Source: Acrocarpospora macrocephala
GTDB lineage: Bacteria; Actinomycetota; Actinomycetes; Streptosporangiales; Streptosporangiaceae
Assembly: GCF_009687865.1 (NCBI RefSeq)
Contig: NZ_BLAE01000013.1
Location: forward strand, 151,357 to 215,356
Reading direction: 5' to 3'
Length of the DNA: 64,000 nucleotides
The notes beneath the pieces were generated by a model that was given only the letters and a program-made list of their open reading frames with translations, was not told the DNA's origin and searched no databases. Both the position numbers and the translations under genes were made by a program. Within the stretch, counting starts at the first letter, position 1, and each line of letters opens with the position of its first letter. This document shows positions 53,121-61,447 of the stretch, piece after piece.

Positions 53121-55832
53121 TTAGCGGTCGCGGGTTCGCGATAGCAGGTCGAGTTCCTCGGCTCGGCGGACCGCTGCTCGGCGGTTGTTCACGCCGAGTT
53201 TGGCGTAGATGTTTCTGGTGTGAGTCCGCATGGTGTTCAGGGACACGATGAGTTCGCGGGCGATGTCCGGGCCGTCCAGGTCGGTTCCGAGCAGCCGGAG
53301 CACGTCCAGTTCGCGTTCGCTCAGTGGCTCGATCAAGCCCTGGTTGCGGGGCGTACTGTCGTCGGTCTTGCTGGTGGCTGCCAGGAGTCGGCGGACGTAG
53401 TTCGGGGCGATGCCCTGTTTCGCGACCGCCTTCAGCAGGGAGGCCATGGGTGGGCCTTCATCCGCGAAGACGCGGACGTAGCCTTCCGGCTCGGACAATG
53501 TCAGCGCGCGTCGCAGTGATGTGAGCGCGGCGGGGATGCCCCCTCGCGTCTGGTGGGCAAGCGCCTGCAGCACGAGGATCTCGATGACGCTTCCCGTCCG
53601 CTCTCCCTCTTCCGCCGCTTGGAGGAGTCGCTCCAGGAGTTGGGTCGCCTCATGGATGGAGCGCTCTGTCGTGTATTGGGCCAAGAGCACCCTGGCTAGC
53701 GTGATGTGCTCGAACTCGCGCAGGTAGCTGAGGTCGTCCTCAACGGATAGACCCTGCTCACGTGCCCATCCGAGCGCTTCACCCAACTCCCCTTGCGCGA
53801 CGTACAGCCGTGCCCTCATCGCCGAGATCGGTCGCACGTTGGGGAAGAGGTCACTCATGTACCGGCGTTCCGCCTCGTTGAGCAGGTCGAATGCGCCGCC
53901 CAGATCTCCTTCAGCCTGCCGTATCCGAGCCATCGCGACCCGCCAGCGATACCGGTTCTGCGGCAACCCGGTGCGCTCGCCCAACTCCTGGCTTCGCAGC
54001 AAGTGCTGAGTGGCGGCGTGCAGGTCGTCGCGTTCGCGGTGGATCTCGCTCATACCTACGTACATGTCCGCTGTTCCCCGCAGAACCGACCCGCCTTGGT
54101 CAGGTGCGAGCTGCAATGCGTGCTCGTAGGTGCGCATCGCCTCGCCGAGACGACCTTGCGCAAGCCGTATATCTGCCAGCGCGATCGCGCATCCGAGGGT
54201 GTCGGAGACGTGCCCGGCCCGTCGCAGCCCCGCCATGCATTCGGCATATGCCCGGTGCGCTGGCTCGAGGTCGCCGCTCGCCCAGGACGCGAGCCCCAGG
54301 ACCCCCGCTGCCGCGGCACGCCAGAGGTTGTCCTCCTCAGGCGCAAGATCGAGCGCCCGCCGGGCGTGCCGCACGGTGGCGAGCCGATCGCCCCGAGCCA
54401 GGGCGTGTGCGGCGCGATACAGCTCGATCGTCCCCGGGAGGCGGCGAAATTCCTCGTCGTCAACGACGACCATTTTCGCAGCCGGGGCTTGGGGCGTTGG
54501 GTCCAGCCACCGCTCGGCATCCCGCAGCAGACCCTCGACGCCCTCAAGCTCGCCGGCACTGAGCAATGCCCAGGCGAACGCAGCGCTGAGCACGGGCCTC
54601 ACGCGGACCAGCTCGTCGGGAAGCATCTTGAGCCAGCTGTACGCCGCGGCCTCCTGCCTGTTCCTGCGCATGGCCGGAATCGCCAGCTCGACCAGGTCCG
54701 CCGCTCGCCCGAAATCCTTGGCGGCGAGCGCATGGCGGATCGCCTCGGACGGTTCGCCGTTCTGCTCGTACCACACGCTCGCCCGCCGGTGCAGGTCAGG
54801 AACCTCGTCGGGCTGCTCGTCCAGCAGGTGCGCCTGCAGAACGTCCGCGAAGAGCTGGTGATAGCGATACCACCGGCGGCGGTCATCTAGCGGGACCAGG
54901 AACAGGTTCCCCCGGTCGAACGCCGCCAGCTTGGCCTTGCCGCCGTCCTGGCCGGTGACGGCATCGCAGAGCGGGCCGCTCAGCCGGTCCAGGATGGAGG
55001 TCCGCAGCAGGAAATGCCGGACATGCTCGGGCTGGCGGTGCAGGACCTCCTCGGCCAGGTAGTCGACGATGTACCGGTCATCCCCGGCAAAGCTGTCGAT
55101 GAACGCGGCGGTGTCGTCTCGCCCCTGCATCGAGAGCGCCGCCAGCTGGAGCGCGGCGATCCACCCTTCGGTGCGCCCCTCCAGCGCCGCGACATCCCGT
55201 GCCGTCAGCACCAGCCCCATCACCCCGTTGAGGTACGCCCCTGCTTCGTCGGGCGTGAAGCGCAAATCGGCGGCGCGGATCTCGACGAGCTCGCCCCGCC
55301 CTCGCAACCGCGCCAGCGGCAACACCGGGTCGGCTCGACCGGCGATCACCAGGTGTATCTGCGGGGGCAGGTGCTCCAGCAGGAAGACCATCCCGTCCTG
55401 TACGGCGGGCGCATCGATGACGTGATAGTCGTCGAGCACCAGCACGACATCGCCGGAGATGGCGTGGAGATCGTTGAGCAAAGTGGCGAGGACCGCGTCG
55501 ATCGGCGACTGGGGCGACTCCAGAAGCGAGAGCGCATCCGCGCCGACCCCGGGCGCCGCCGTCTTCAGCGCGGCGACAAGGTAGGTCCAGAACAGCGCGG
55601 GGTCGTTGTCGCGCTGGTCGAGCGAGAGCCACGCCGTGGACCGCCCATCGGCTGAGTCGGCTGCCAGCCATTCCGTCAGCAGCGTCGTCTTGCCGAACCC
55701 GGCCGGAGCCGACACGAGCGTCAGCGCCGACTCCGCCCCACGGTTCAGGCGCTCGCTCAGCCTGGGACGGGCTACCAGACCGCGTCGCCGCCTGGGGATG
55801 TGGAGTTTGGTCTCAAGCAGTGGGCCTGCCAT
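53121..55832 (-). CDS. LuxR family MalT-like (LAL) transcriptional activator
   Basis: 903 residues. N-terminal ATPase with Walker A APAGFGKTTL and Walker B VVLVLDDYHVID, a STAND-type core, a central TPR-like helical region and a C-terminal LuxR HTH (LSERELDVLRLLGTDLDGP, IARELIVSLNTMRTHTRNIY). The family oligomerises on ATP and an inducer, then activates transcription. The ATG at 55832 has GGGAGG 5 nt upstream. The divergent 421-bp region up to the RCC1 gene holds GTTCCG half-sites and a structured leader. Target genes are unknown. Confidence 0.92.
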   Translation of the reverse strand: MAGPLLETKLHIPRRRRGLVARPRLSERLNRGAESALTLVSAPAGFGKTTLLTEWLAADSADGRSTAWLSLDQRDNDPALFWTYLVAALKTAAPGVGADALSLLESPQSPIDAVLATLLNDLHAISGDVVLVLDDYHVIDAPAVQDGMVFLLEHLPPQIHLVIAGRADPVLPLARLRGRGELVEIRAADLRFTPDEAGAYLNGVMGLVLTARDVAALEGRTEGWIAALQLAALSMQGRDDTAAFIDSFAGDDRYIVDYLAEEVLHRQPEHVRHFLLRTSILDRLSGPLCDAVTGQDGGKAKLAAFDRGNLFLVPLDDRRRWYRYHQLFADVLQAHLLDEQPDEVPDLHRRASVWYEQNGEPSEAIRHALAAKDFGRAADLVELAIPAMRRNRQEAAAYSWLKMLPDELVRVRPVLSAAFAWALLSAGELEGVEGLLRDAERWLDPTPQAPAAKMVVVDDEEFRRLPGTIELYRAAHALARGDRLATVRHARRALDLAPEEDNLWRAAAAGVLGLASWASGDLEPAHRAYAECMAGLRRAGHVSDTLGCAIALADIRLAQGRLGEAMRTYEHALQLAPDQGGSVLRGTADMYVGMSEIHRERDDLHAATQHLLRSQELGERTGLPQNRYRWRVAMARIRQAEGDLGGAFDLLNEAERRYMSDLFPNVRPISAMRARLYVAQGELGEALGWAREQGLSVEDDLSYLREFEHITLARVLLAQYTTERSIHEATQLLERLLQAAEEGERTGSVIEILVLQALAHQTRGGIPAALTSLRRALTLSEPEGYVRVFADEGPPMASLLKAVAKQGIAPNYVRRLLAATSKTDDSTPRNQGLIEPLSERELDVLRLLGTDLDGPDIARELIVSLNTMRTHTRNIYAKLGVNNRRAAVRRAEELDLLSRTRDR

Positions 55833-55990
55833 GACCACCTCCCGGTCGGCAAGGTCAACATGTGGCTCCACGGTACGCGGAGGTTCCAGCGGGGCGAAGA
55901 CGTACGCCATGCCCGAGGTCCGAGCATCCCTCATGTTCCATCGGGGGTCTCAGGGAAATGTGCACTTCAGCGTGGTGGCCAGGGACGCGT

Positions 55991-56039
55991 GTTCCGGCCT
56001 GTTCCGCTCCGTTCCACCGGATCCGGAACTGGCCGGAAC
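55991..56039. promoter_or_regulatory. Cluster of GTTCC/GGAAC half-sites between divergent genes
   Basis: GTTCCGGCC (55991) and GGCCGGAAC (56031) form perfect 9-bp arms. Between them lie two more GTTCC and one GGAAC. Located between the LuxR activator and the RCC1 gene (gene-free 55833-56253), so a regulator binding array is plausible; the region after it holds the leader structure at 56115-56247. Confidence 0.4.
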
Positions 56040-56114
56040 GCCTTGAGGGAAAGGTGGACGGAAGGAAAGTAATGACATCGACAGATATGACCTGCTCCTT
56101 GGGAGAGGACCCCG

Positions 56115-56247
56115 ATCGGCGGCGTGAGCCCGCCGATGGGCAAGCCGGGCGGCGGGGGCCCAGCACCGGGCCCGGCGGTCGCCGGGATGGCAGGCGACCG
56201 CGGCCGGGGCGGCGTACCGACGTGACGCGCCGCCCCAACCGGGGCGG
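56115..56247 (+). ncRNA. Structured 5' leader with mutually exclusive hairpins (riboswitch-like, unclassified)
   Basis: Stems with perfect arms: ATCGGCGG/CCGCCGAT (56115-56137), GCCGGGC/GCCCGGC (56144-56176), GGTCGCC/GGCGACC (56177-56199) and GGGGCGGCG/CGCCGCCCC (56206-56236). The segment 56230-56236 (CCGCCCC) can instead pair with GGGGCGG at 56241-56247, which contains the ribosome site of the RCC1 gene (ATG 56254). So one fold exposes and the other hides that site. No known riboswitch class is recognised; high GC makes chance pairing possible. Confidence 0.5.
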
Positions 56248-56253
56248 TTCATT

Positions 56254-57678
56254 ATGAAACGCCTAGGTCTGGCGGTTTTCGCCATCATGCTGACGGCCGC
56301 GCTGAGCGCCGGAAACGCGGTCGCGGCGGTGCCGGTCAAGGGTTTCCTCACCGCGTGGGGCCTCAACCACCGCGGCCAGATCGGCGATGGCACCACCGAC
56401 AATCGCCCCACTCCCGTTGTGGTCGGCAGGCTTCCCTCGAACGGGCACCGCGCCGGCCATCTCCGGCAGATCGCCGCCGGGAGCGACTTCACCGCCGGAC
56501 TACGCAAAGACGGCGTCGTGTTCGTCTGGGGCAACCGGCGCTTCGGCGACGACCGGTACGAATCCGACTACACCACCACCCCCGAGCCGGTGCCGGGCCT
56601 CAGCGAGATCAGCCAGCTCTCGGTCGGCGCCAAGCACATCCTCGCGCTCGGGCTCGACGGCACGGTCTGGGCCTGGGGCGACAACGAGTACCGCCAGCTG
56701 GGCGACGGCACGCAAACCAGGCGCCCGGTCCCGCAGCGGGTGGCCGGATTGACGGGCATCATCCAGGTCTCGGCCGGTTACCGGTACAGCCTGGCGCTGG
56801 CGTCCGACGGCACGGTCTGGGCCTGGGGTCACAACGGGTACGCGGAACTGGGCGACGGCACCACCGTCAACCGCCCGACCCCGGTGAAACTGTCCGGCAT
56901 CAGTGGCGTCACCCAGATCGCCGCCTCCGCCCACGGCGTTCACTCGATGGCGCGACGCTCGGACGGCACGGTCTGGACGTGGGGCAACAACGCGAACGGC
57001 CAGCTCGGCCTCGGCGGGAACGTGCCGCGATATATCCCGACAAGGGTGCCCGGCTTGACCGGGGTTACCTATATTTCGGCCGGTGAACGTTCCGGATTCG
57101 CTGTGGCGGATCCCGAACGCAGCGTGTGGGCCTGGGGTTCCAACATGGTCGGGCAGCTCGGGGACGGGACCACCGCCGAACGGCGTACGCCCGTCCGGAT
57201 CCCGTTGTCCCACGTCACCCAGATCGAGGCGGGCGCGGGCGGCACCACCGCCGCGCTTCTCGACAACCGCAGCGTCTGGACCTGGGGAAGCAACGAGGCC
57301 GGCGCTCTCGGCACCGGCGACCCCGCCGAATTCGTTCCCCACCCGTCCCTCGTCCCCGGCTTGGCGGACGTGGAGCTGATCTCGGTCGGCAGGGCCACGG
57401 TGGCAACCATCGTCGACATCCACAGCGCTCCCCCGGCGCCCACGGATCCGCCGGCGGTCATCCAGGTGCCCGACCTCATCGGAGACCTGCGGGACTCCGC
57501 CGTCCAGGCCATCTCGTCGGCGGGTCTCAACCTCGGTTCCGAAGGCACGGTCATCGACGACCAGTGCAACGAGATCGGGCAGGTCATCAGGCAATCCCCG
57601 GCTCCGGGGACGAGTGTCGCGCCCGGATCGAACGTCTCGATCGTGGTCGCGATCAGGCCGGACCATCCGTGTCCGTGA
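56254..57678 (+). CDS. Secreted RCC1-repeat protein with C-terminal PASTA domain
   Basis: 474 residues. Sec signal (LGLAVFAIMLTAALSAGNAVA). About six RCC1 blades follow, each with the WAWG-x-N/D-x-x-x-QLGDGT core (WAWGDNEYRQLGDGT, WAWGHNGYAELGDGT, WTWGNNANGQLGLGG, WAWGSNMVGQLGDGT). Residues about 400-474 are a PASTA domain (VPDLIGDLRDSAVQAISSAG, GQVIRQSPAPGTSVAPGS), which binds peptidoglycan-type ligands. So it is probably a wall-attached propeller. Its expression is likely governed by the structured leader at 56115-56247. A strong hairpin terminator follows. Confidence 0.9.
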   Translation: MKRLGLAVFAIMLTAALSAGNAVAAVPVKGFLTAWGLNHRGQIGDGTTDNRPTPVVVGRLPSNGHRAGHLRQIAAGSDFTAGLRKDGVVFVWGNRRFGDDRYESDYTTTPEPVPGLSEISQLSVGAKHILALGLDGTVWAWGDNEYRQLGDGTQTRRPVPQRVAGLTGIIQVSAGYRYSLALASDGTVWAWGHNGYAELGDGTTVNRPTPVKLSGISGVTQIAASAHGVHSMARRSDGTVWTWGNNANGQLGLGGNVPRYIPTRVPGLTGVTYISAGERSGFAVADPERSVWAWGSNMVGQLGDGTTAERRTPVRIPLSHVTQIEAGAGGTTAALLDNRSVWTWGSNEAGALGTGDPAEFVPHPSLVPGLADVELISVGRATVATIVDIHSAPPAPTDPPAVIQVPDLIGDLRDSAVQAISSAGLNLGSEGTVIDDQCNEIGQVIRQSPAPGTSVAPGSNVSIVVAIRPDHPCP

Positions 57679-57683
57679 TCCCA

Positions 57684-57716
57684 GGCGGCCCGCTTATCCC
57701 CCGTAAGTGGGCCGCC
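57684..57716 (+). terminator. Terminator-like hairpin after the RCC1 gene
   Basis: GGCGGCCCGCTTA pairs with TAAGTGGGCCGCC over a 7-nt loop (13-bp stem with one G-T). It separates the RCC1 gene from the stress-response operon. Confidence 0.75.
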
Positions 57717-57773
57717 GTTGCCTGTCCCTTGGCGTACGGGAGCCGCAGGCACGGCCAACTGACCCACGCATAA

Positions 57774-57787
57774 GGGACCAATGGCCC
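57774..57787. promoter_or_regulatory. DosR/DevR-like box upstream of the stress operon
   Basis: GGGACCAATGGCCC resembles the DevR-box core GGGACxxxxGTCCC (right half changed to GGCCC). It lies 52 bp upstream of the universal stress protein gene. Likely activator: the response regulator at 60619-61260. Confidence 0.55.
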
Positions 57788-57838
57788 TGGGTTGGGGTGG
57801 CATTTACGTACTGGAATGGGAGGTAGATAGGAGAAATC

Positions 57839-58336
57839 GTGATCAAGCTTGCTCCCGCCCGGAGAGCGGCGGATTCCAAGGAACGTCCTGACACGAACAG
57901 GGTTGGTGTTGTGGTTGGGGTGGATGAAACTGCGGGTTGCGAGCCCGCGCTGGAGTACGCGTTCGAGCAGGCCCGGCTGGGCCAGCAGATGCTGCGTGCC
58001 GTACATGCCTGGCAGGAGCCGGAGCATGCCTGCGCGCCCTGGGTCGGCTATGACCTGGAGGAACTGGGGGCGCTGAAGCGGGATTTCACCGCTGGCCGGA
58101 TTGATGTCTGGCGACCGAAATATCCGGAAATCACCGTAGTGACGGATGTCCGGCGGGGACATCCCGTGGACGTCCTCGTCGAAGCGTCGGTCGGCGCGGA
58201 CCTGCTCGTCGTCGGAGCACACGGCAAGAGCGCCAACTCGGCGGCCCTGGGCTCGGTGAGCGGCGGAGTCCTTTACCGGGCGAGTTGTCCGGTCGTGGTG
58301 GTCCGTTGCCGTAAAGAAGGTCGGGACAATGACTGA
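57839..58336 (+). CDS. Universal stress protein (UspA family)
   Basis: 165 residues. USP fold with VGVDETAGCEPALEYAFEQA near the N-terminus and the ATP-binding pattern LLVVGAHGKSANSAALGSVSGGV with CPVVVVR. GGAG lies 5 nt before the GTG. It is followed by a histidine kinase gene after 40 bp. In mycobacteria several such proteins belong to the DosR dormancy regulon; the promoter here carries a DevR-like box. Confidence 0.92.
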   Translation: MIKLAPARRAADSKERPDTNRVGVVVGVDETAGCEPALEYAFEQARLGQQMLRAVHAWQEPEHACAPWVGYDLEELGALKRDFTAGRIDVWRPKYPEITVVTDVRRGHPVDVLVEASVGADLLVVGAHGKSANSAALGSVSGGVLYRASCPVVVVRCRKEGRDND

Positions 58337-58376
58337 CCGTGGCCGTACCTAAAGGGCCAAGTGGGACAATGCTCGT

Positions 58377-60077
58377 ATGACGCTGGGCGAGTCGCATCCG
58401 CTACTTCCCAGCATGCGCCTGGATGATCTGCTGGCTGAGCTCCAGAATCGCTTGGACGCAGTGCTGTCCACTCGTGATCGGGTGCATGCTCTGCTTGAGG
58501 CCGTCGTCCTGGTGGGCAGTGATCTCCAGCTGGAACTGATGCTGCGCCGCATCGTGGAGACGGCCACCACTCTCGTCGACGCCAGTTACGGCGCGTTGGG
58601 GCTGGTCGGCGAAGAGAACACGCTGGTGGAGTTCATCCCGGTCGGCCTGAGCGAGGACGAGATCGCCCGCATCGAGCACTGGCCGCACGGCCTCGGCCTG
58701 CTCGGCCTGCTCATCAAGGAGCCGGAGCCGCTGCGGCTGGCCCGGATCTCCGATCATCCCGAGTCCTACGGCTTTCCGCCTGGGCATCCGCCGATGGGAT
58801 CCTTTCTCGGCGTGCCGCTGCGGGTGCGGGATGAGGTGTTCGGCAACCTTTACCTGACCGAGAAGCGTGGCGGCGCCGAGTTCGACGAAGAGGACCAGGA
58901 GGTCGTCATCGCCCTCGCCACCGCCGCCGGCGTCGCCATCGAGAACGCCCGGCTGTATGAGGAGACCCGACGCAGGGAGATCTGGCTGCAAGCCTCCACC
59001 GAGGTCACCACCAGCCTGCTGTCGGGCGATGACGTCGACGACGTGCTGCGGCAGGTGGCCAGGCGGGTTCGGGAAATGTCCGGCGCCGACCTCACCACCA
59101 TCCTGTTTCCGGTCGGTGACGACAAACTGCGGATAAAGATCGCCGACGGCATCGACGAACTCGACGGCGTCGAGGAGCTGGTCGGCTTCGAAGTGCCACT
59201 GTCCGAGTCCCTCTCCGGCGTCGCGTACACGAGCGCGGAGCCGCACATACTCAACGACCTGGCCGAATCGGGCCTCCAGATCGGTGGCCAACCACCGATC
59301 GGCCCCGCGGCCGCCGTGCCCCTCGGAGTCGGCAAGTCGGTGCGCGGAGTCCTCGCGCTGGGCAAACGCCAGGGACGGTTCCCGTTCACCTCGTCGATGA
59401 TGCGCATGCTGCACGCCTTCGCCGGACAGGCCGCGCTAGCCCTCGAACTGGCCGAAGCCCGCCAGGACGCCGAACGCCTGGGCCTGCTGGAAGACCGCGA
59501 CCGGATCGCCAAAGACCTGCACGACGTCGTCATCCAGCGGCTGTTCGCCGTCGCGATGACCCTGATGAGCACCGTCCGCCTGGTCGATCATCCCGAAGCC
59601 GCCACCCGCCTGCAGCACGGCATCGACGAACTCGACGAGACGATCCGCCAGATCCGCTCGACAATCTTTGCCTTCCAGGCCCCCCGCGACGAAACCAGCC
59701 TCAGGACCCGGATCATCGCCCTGGTCGAGAACACCCGCAACCGCCTCGGCTTCATGCCCGGCCTCCGCATGAACGGCCGCCTCGACAACGACATCCCCGT
59801 CCCCGTCGCCGACCACCTCCTCGCCGTCCTCCAAGAAGCCCTCTCCAACGTGGTACGGCATGCGAAAGCCACCAGGGCGGACGTCATCATCGAAACCACC
59901 CCCAACAACCAGGTAAGCCTGACCGTCGAAGACAACGGCACCGGCATCCCCCCGAAAGGCCGCCGCAGCGGCCTCCGCAACCTCCACGACCGCGCCACCC
60001 AACTGGGCGGCTCATTCACCACCACCACTCCCAAGAACGGCGGCACCATACTCACCTGGACGGTCCCCTTCAGATAG
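58377..60077 (+). CDS. GAF-domain sensor histidine kinase (DevS/DosT-like)
   Basis: 566 residues. Two GAF domains (about 50-190 and 210-365), a HisKA_3 dimerisation helix with the phospho-accepting His382 in KDLHDVVIQRLFA, and an HATPase (SNVVRHAKATRADV, VEDNGTGIPP, SGLRNLHDRATQLGG). In GAF-1 the segment GFPPGHPPMGSFLGVP (His137) resembles the heme-binding region of M. tuberculosis DosS/DosT, so heme-based redox/O2 sensing is plausible but unproven. Its partner is the response regulator encoded convergently at 60619-61260. Confidence 0.9.
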   Translation: MTLGESHPLLPSMRLDDLLAELQNRLDAVLSTRDRVHALLEAVVLVGSDLQLELMLRRIVETATTLVDASYGALGLVGEENTLVEFIPVGLSEDEIARIEHWPHGLGLLGLLIKEPEPLRLARISDHPESYGFPPGHPPMGSFLGVPLRVRDEVFGNLYLTEKRGGAEFDEEDQEVVIALATAAGVAIENARLYEETRRREIWLQASTEVTTSLLSGDDVDDVLRQVARRVREMSGADLTTILFPVGDDKLRIKIADGIDELDGVEELVGFEVPLSESLSGVAYTSAEPHILNDLAESGLQIGGQPPIGPAAAVPLGVGKSVRGVLALGKRQGRFPFTSSMMRMLHAFAGQAALALELAEARQDAERLGLLEDRDRIAKDLHDVVIQRLFAVAMTLMSTVRLVDHPEAATRLQHGIDELDETIRQIRSTIFAFQAPRDETSLRTRIIALVENTRNRLGFMPGLRMNGRLDNDIPVPVADHLLAVLQEALSNVVRHAKATRADVIIETTPNNQVSLTVEDNGTGIPPKGRRSGLRNLHDRATQLGGSFTTTTPKNGGTILTWTVPFR

Positions 60078-60094
60078 GGCAAAACAAACGGCCG

Positions 60095-60108
60095 AGCGAA
60101 TCTTCGCT
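60095..60108. terminator. Short hairpin between convergent kinase and flavin-binding genes
   Basis: AGCGAA-TC-TTCGCT, a perfect 6-bp stem in the 45-bp gap; weak terminator at best. Confidence 0.35.
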
Positions 60109-60122
60109 GGGCTGGGGATCGT

Positions 60123-60617
60123 TTAGATGATTTGGCGGCCGGTGAGTTGCTGGGCGCGGATCACGATGAAGTGGTTGTGGTCGCCTGGTGCCCAGGAGGT
60201 GAGGGGGAGAGCTGTGAGGCGTTGGAGTTCGTCGAATTCTGTGACGGCGCGGGATCGGCCGACGGCGGTGACGGACCAGCCGGTGCGGGTGAGGGGGTCG
60301 AATTCGTCGACTTCGAAGGCGACCACGGCGTTGCGGGTGGCGGCGGCCAGTTTGGAGCCGGTGGCCGTGCGGATGACGATGTCGTAGTCGACCAGGAGGT
60401 AGTTGACGGGCTGCACGGCCGGGAGCGCCCGGTCGGTGAAGACGATGCGGCCGATGGGCACCCGGGTGAGCAAGTGCAGACATTCGTCGGGGGAAAGCAC
60501 CCGCAGCCCTGCCGAATCCACCTCACCGGTCACCTCGCGGGTCTCGGGGAGTTCGCCGGTATCGGGGGAAGGTTCGGGATACCGGAGAGAAGCCACGTCG
60601 CGTGGAGAAGATGTCAT
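60123..60617 (-). CDS. Pyridoxamine 5'-phosphate oxidase family (FMN/F420-binding) protein
   Basis: 164 residues, split-barrel fold: LSPDECLHLLTRVPIGRIVF, ALPAVQPVNYLLVDYDIVIR, GWSVTAVGRSRAV. Stand-alone members bind FMN or F420 and often lie in hypoxia regulons. The ATG follows the response-regulator stop by 1 nt, so the two form an operon under the DevR-like box at 61297-61310. Confidence 0.9.
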   Translation of the reverse strand: MTSSPRDVASLRYPEPSPDTGELPETREVTGEVDSAGLRVLSPDECLHLLTRVPIGRIVFTDRALPAVQPVNYLLVDYDIVIRTATGSKLAAATRNAVVAFEVDEFDPLTRTGWSVTAVGRSRAVTEFDELQRLTALPLTSWAPGDHNHFIVIRAQQLTGRQII

Positions 60618-60618
60618 A

Positions 60619-61260
60619 TTACTTGGGCCGTTCCGCTTTGATCCGGGCCACCAGGGCCGCGGCTTGGGTGCGGCGCTCCATTCTGAGCTTGCCGAGCAGG
60701 TTGGACACGTAGTTCTTCACGGTCTTCTCGGCCAGGAAGAGCCGCTGGCCGATCTGCTTGTTGGTCAATCCTTCACCGATCAGTTCGAGAATGTGCCGTT
60801 CCTGCTCCGACAGCGCGGCCAACGGGTCCCGCCGCGAGGCCTGATCGCGCAGGCGCTGCAACATCGCGGCCGTGGTCTGCGGGTCCAGCAGCGAATTGCC
60901 GCCCGCCACCGTGCGCACCGCACCGACCAGGTCCGAACCGTGGATCTGCTTGAGCACGTATCCGGAAGCGCCGGCCATGACCGCGTCGAACAGCGCGTCG
61001 TCATCCGCATACGAGGTCAGCATCAGGCAGGCCACTCTGGGATCCCTGGACCGCACCTCACGGCAGACGTCGACGCCGTTGCCGTCCGGTAGCCGCACAT
61101 CCAGCACCACTACGTCCGGACTTATCGTGGCGATTCGGCTAATCGCAGATTCGACCGTTCCCGCTTCGCCGACGATCTCCACGTCGTCCTGGGCGTCGAG
61201 CAGCGCCGCCACACCGCGCCGGACCACCTCGTGATCGTCGACAAGGAACACGCGAATCAT
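60619..61260 (-). CDS. NarL/LuxR-family response regulator (DevR/DosR-like)
   Basis: 213 residues. Receiver domain with DD in FLVDDHEVVRRGVAALLDAQ, phospho-Asp54 in VVVLDVRLPDGNG and Lys in SGYVLKQIHG; C-terminal LuxR HTH (LSEQERHILELIGEGLTNKQ, IGQRLFLAEKTVKNYVSNLL). The KNYVSNLLGKL ending and gene context (GAF kinase, universal stress protein, flavin protein) make it DevR-like. Autoregulation through 61297-61310 is likely. Confidence 0.92.
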   Translation of the reverse strand: MIRVFLVDDHEVVRRGVAALLDAQDDVEIVGEAGTVESAISRIATISPDVVVLDVRLPDGNGVDVCREVRSRDPRVACLMLTSYADDDALFDAVMAGASGYVLKQIHGSDLVGAVRTVAGGNSLLDPQTTAAMLQRLRDQASRRDPLAALSEQERHILELIGEGLTNKQIGQRLFLAEKTVKNYVSNLLGKLRMERRTQAAALVARIKAERPK

Positions 61261-61296
61261 GTTTCCGAACCTAGGCGAGGCTCGAGAACGAGAGTA

Positions 61297-61310
61297 GGGA
61301 CCAAGGTCCC
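61297..61310. promoter_or_regulatory. Palindromic DevR-like box upstream of the response-regulator operon
   Basis: GGGACC-AA-GGTCCC, 37 bp upstream of the response-regulator start. It fits the DosR core GGGACTWWAGTCCC except for the inner pair. Confidence 0.65.
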
Positions 61311-61384
61311 ACGACCTGGCCGTATCCGGCCCTTATCGTCACGGTCAGCGACCTCACGCCCACGACCATCTCCGAGCACCATCA

Positions 61385-61447
61385 TGACGTCAGTTTATCG
61401 CCACTGGAGACTTGAAGTGACGCCATAGAGGTGTCATAGTGACGTCA
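61385..61447. promoter_or_regulatory. Two TGACGTCA palindromes, the second overlapping a start codon
   Basis: TGACGTCA occurs at 61385-61392 and 61440-61447, the latter sharing its final A with the ATG of the RHH gene. Between them, TGACGCC and GGTGTCA form an imperfect copy. Likely an autoregulatory operator array of the ribbon-helix-helix protein. Confidence 0.55.

Noticed and set aside
56115..56247. Leader before the RCC1 gene as a known c-di-GMP, c-di-AMP or cobalamin riboswitch
   Set aside because: The conserved sequence blocks of these classes, as I recall them, are not present; it is kept only as an unclassified structured leader.
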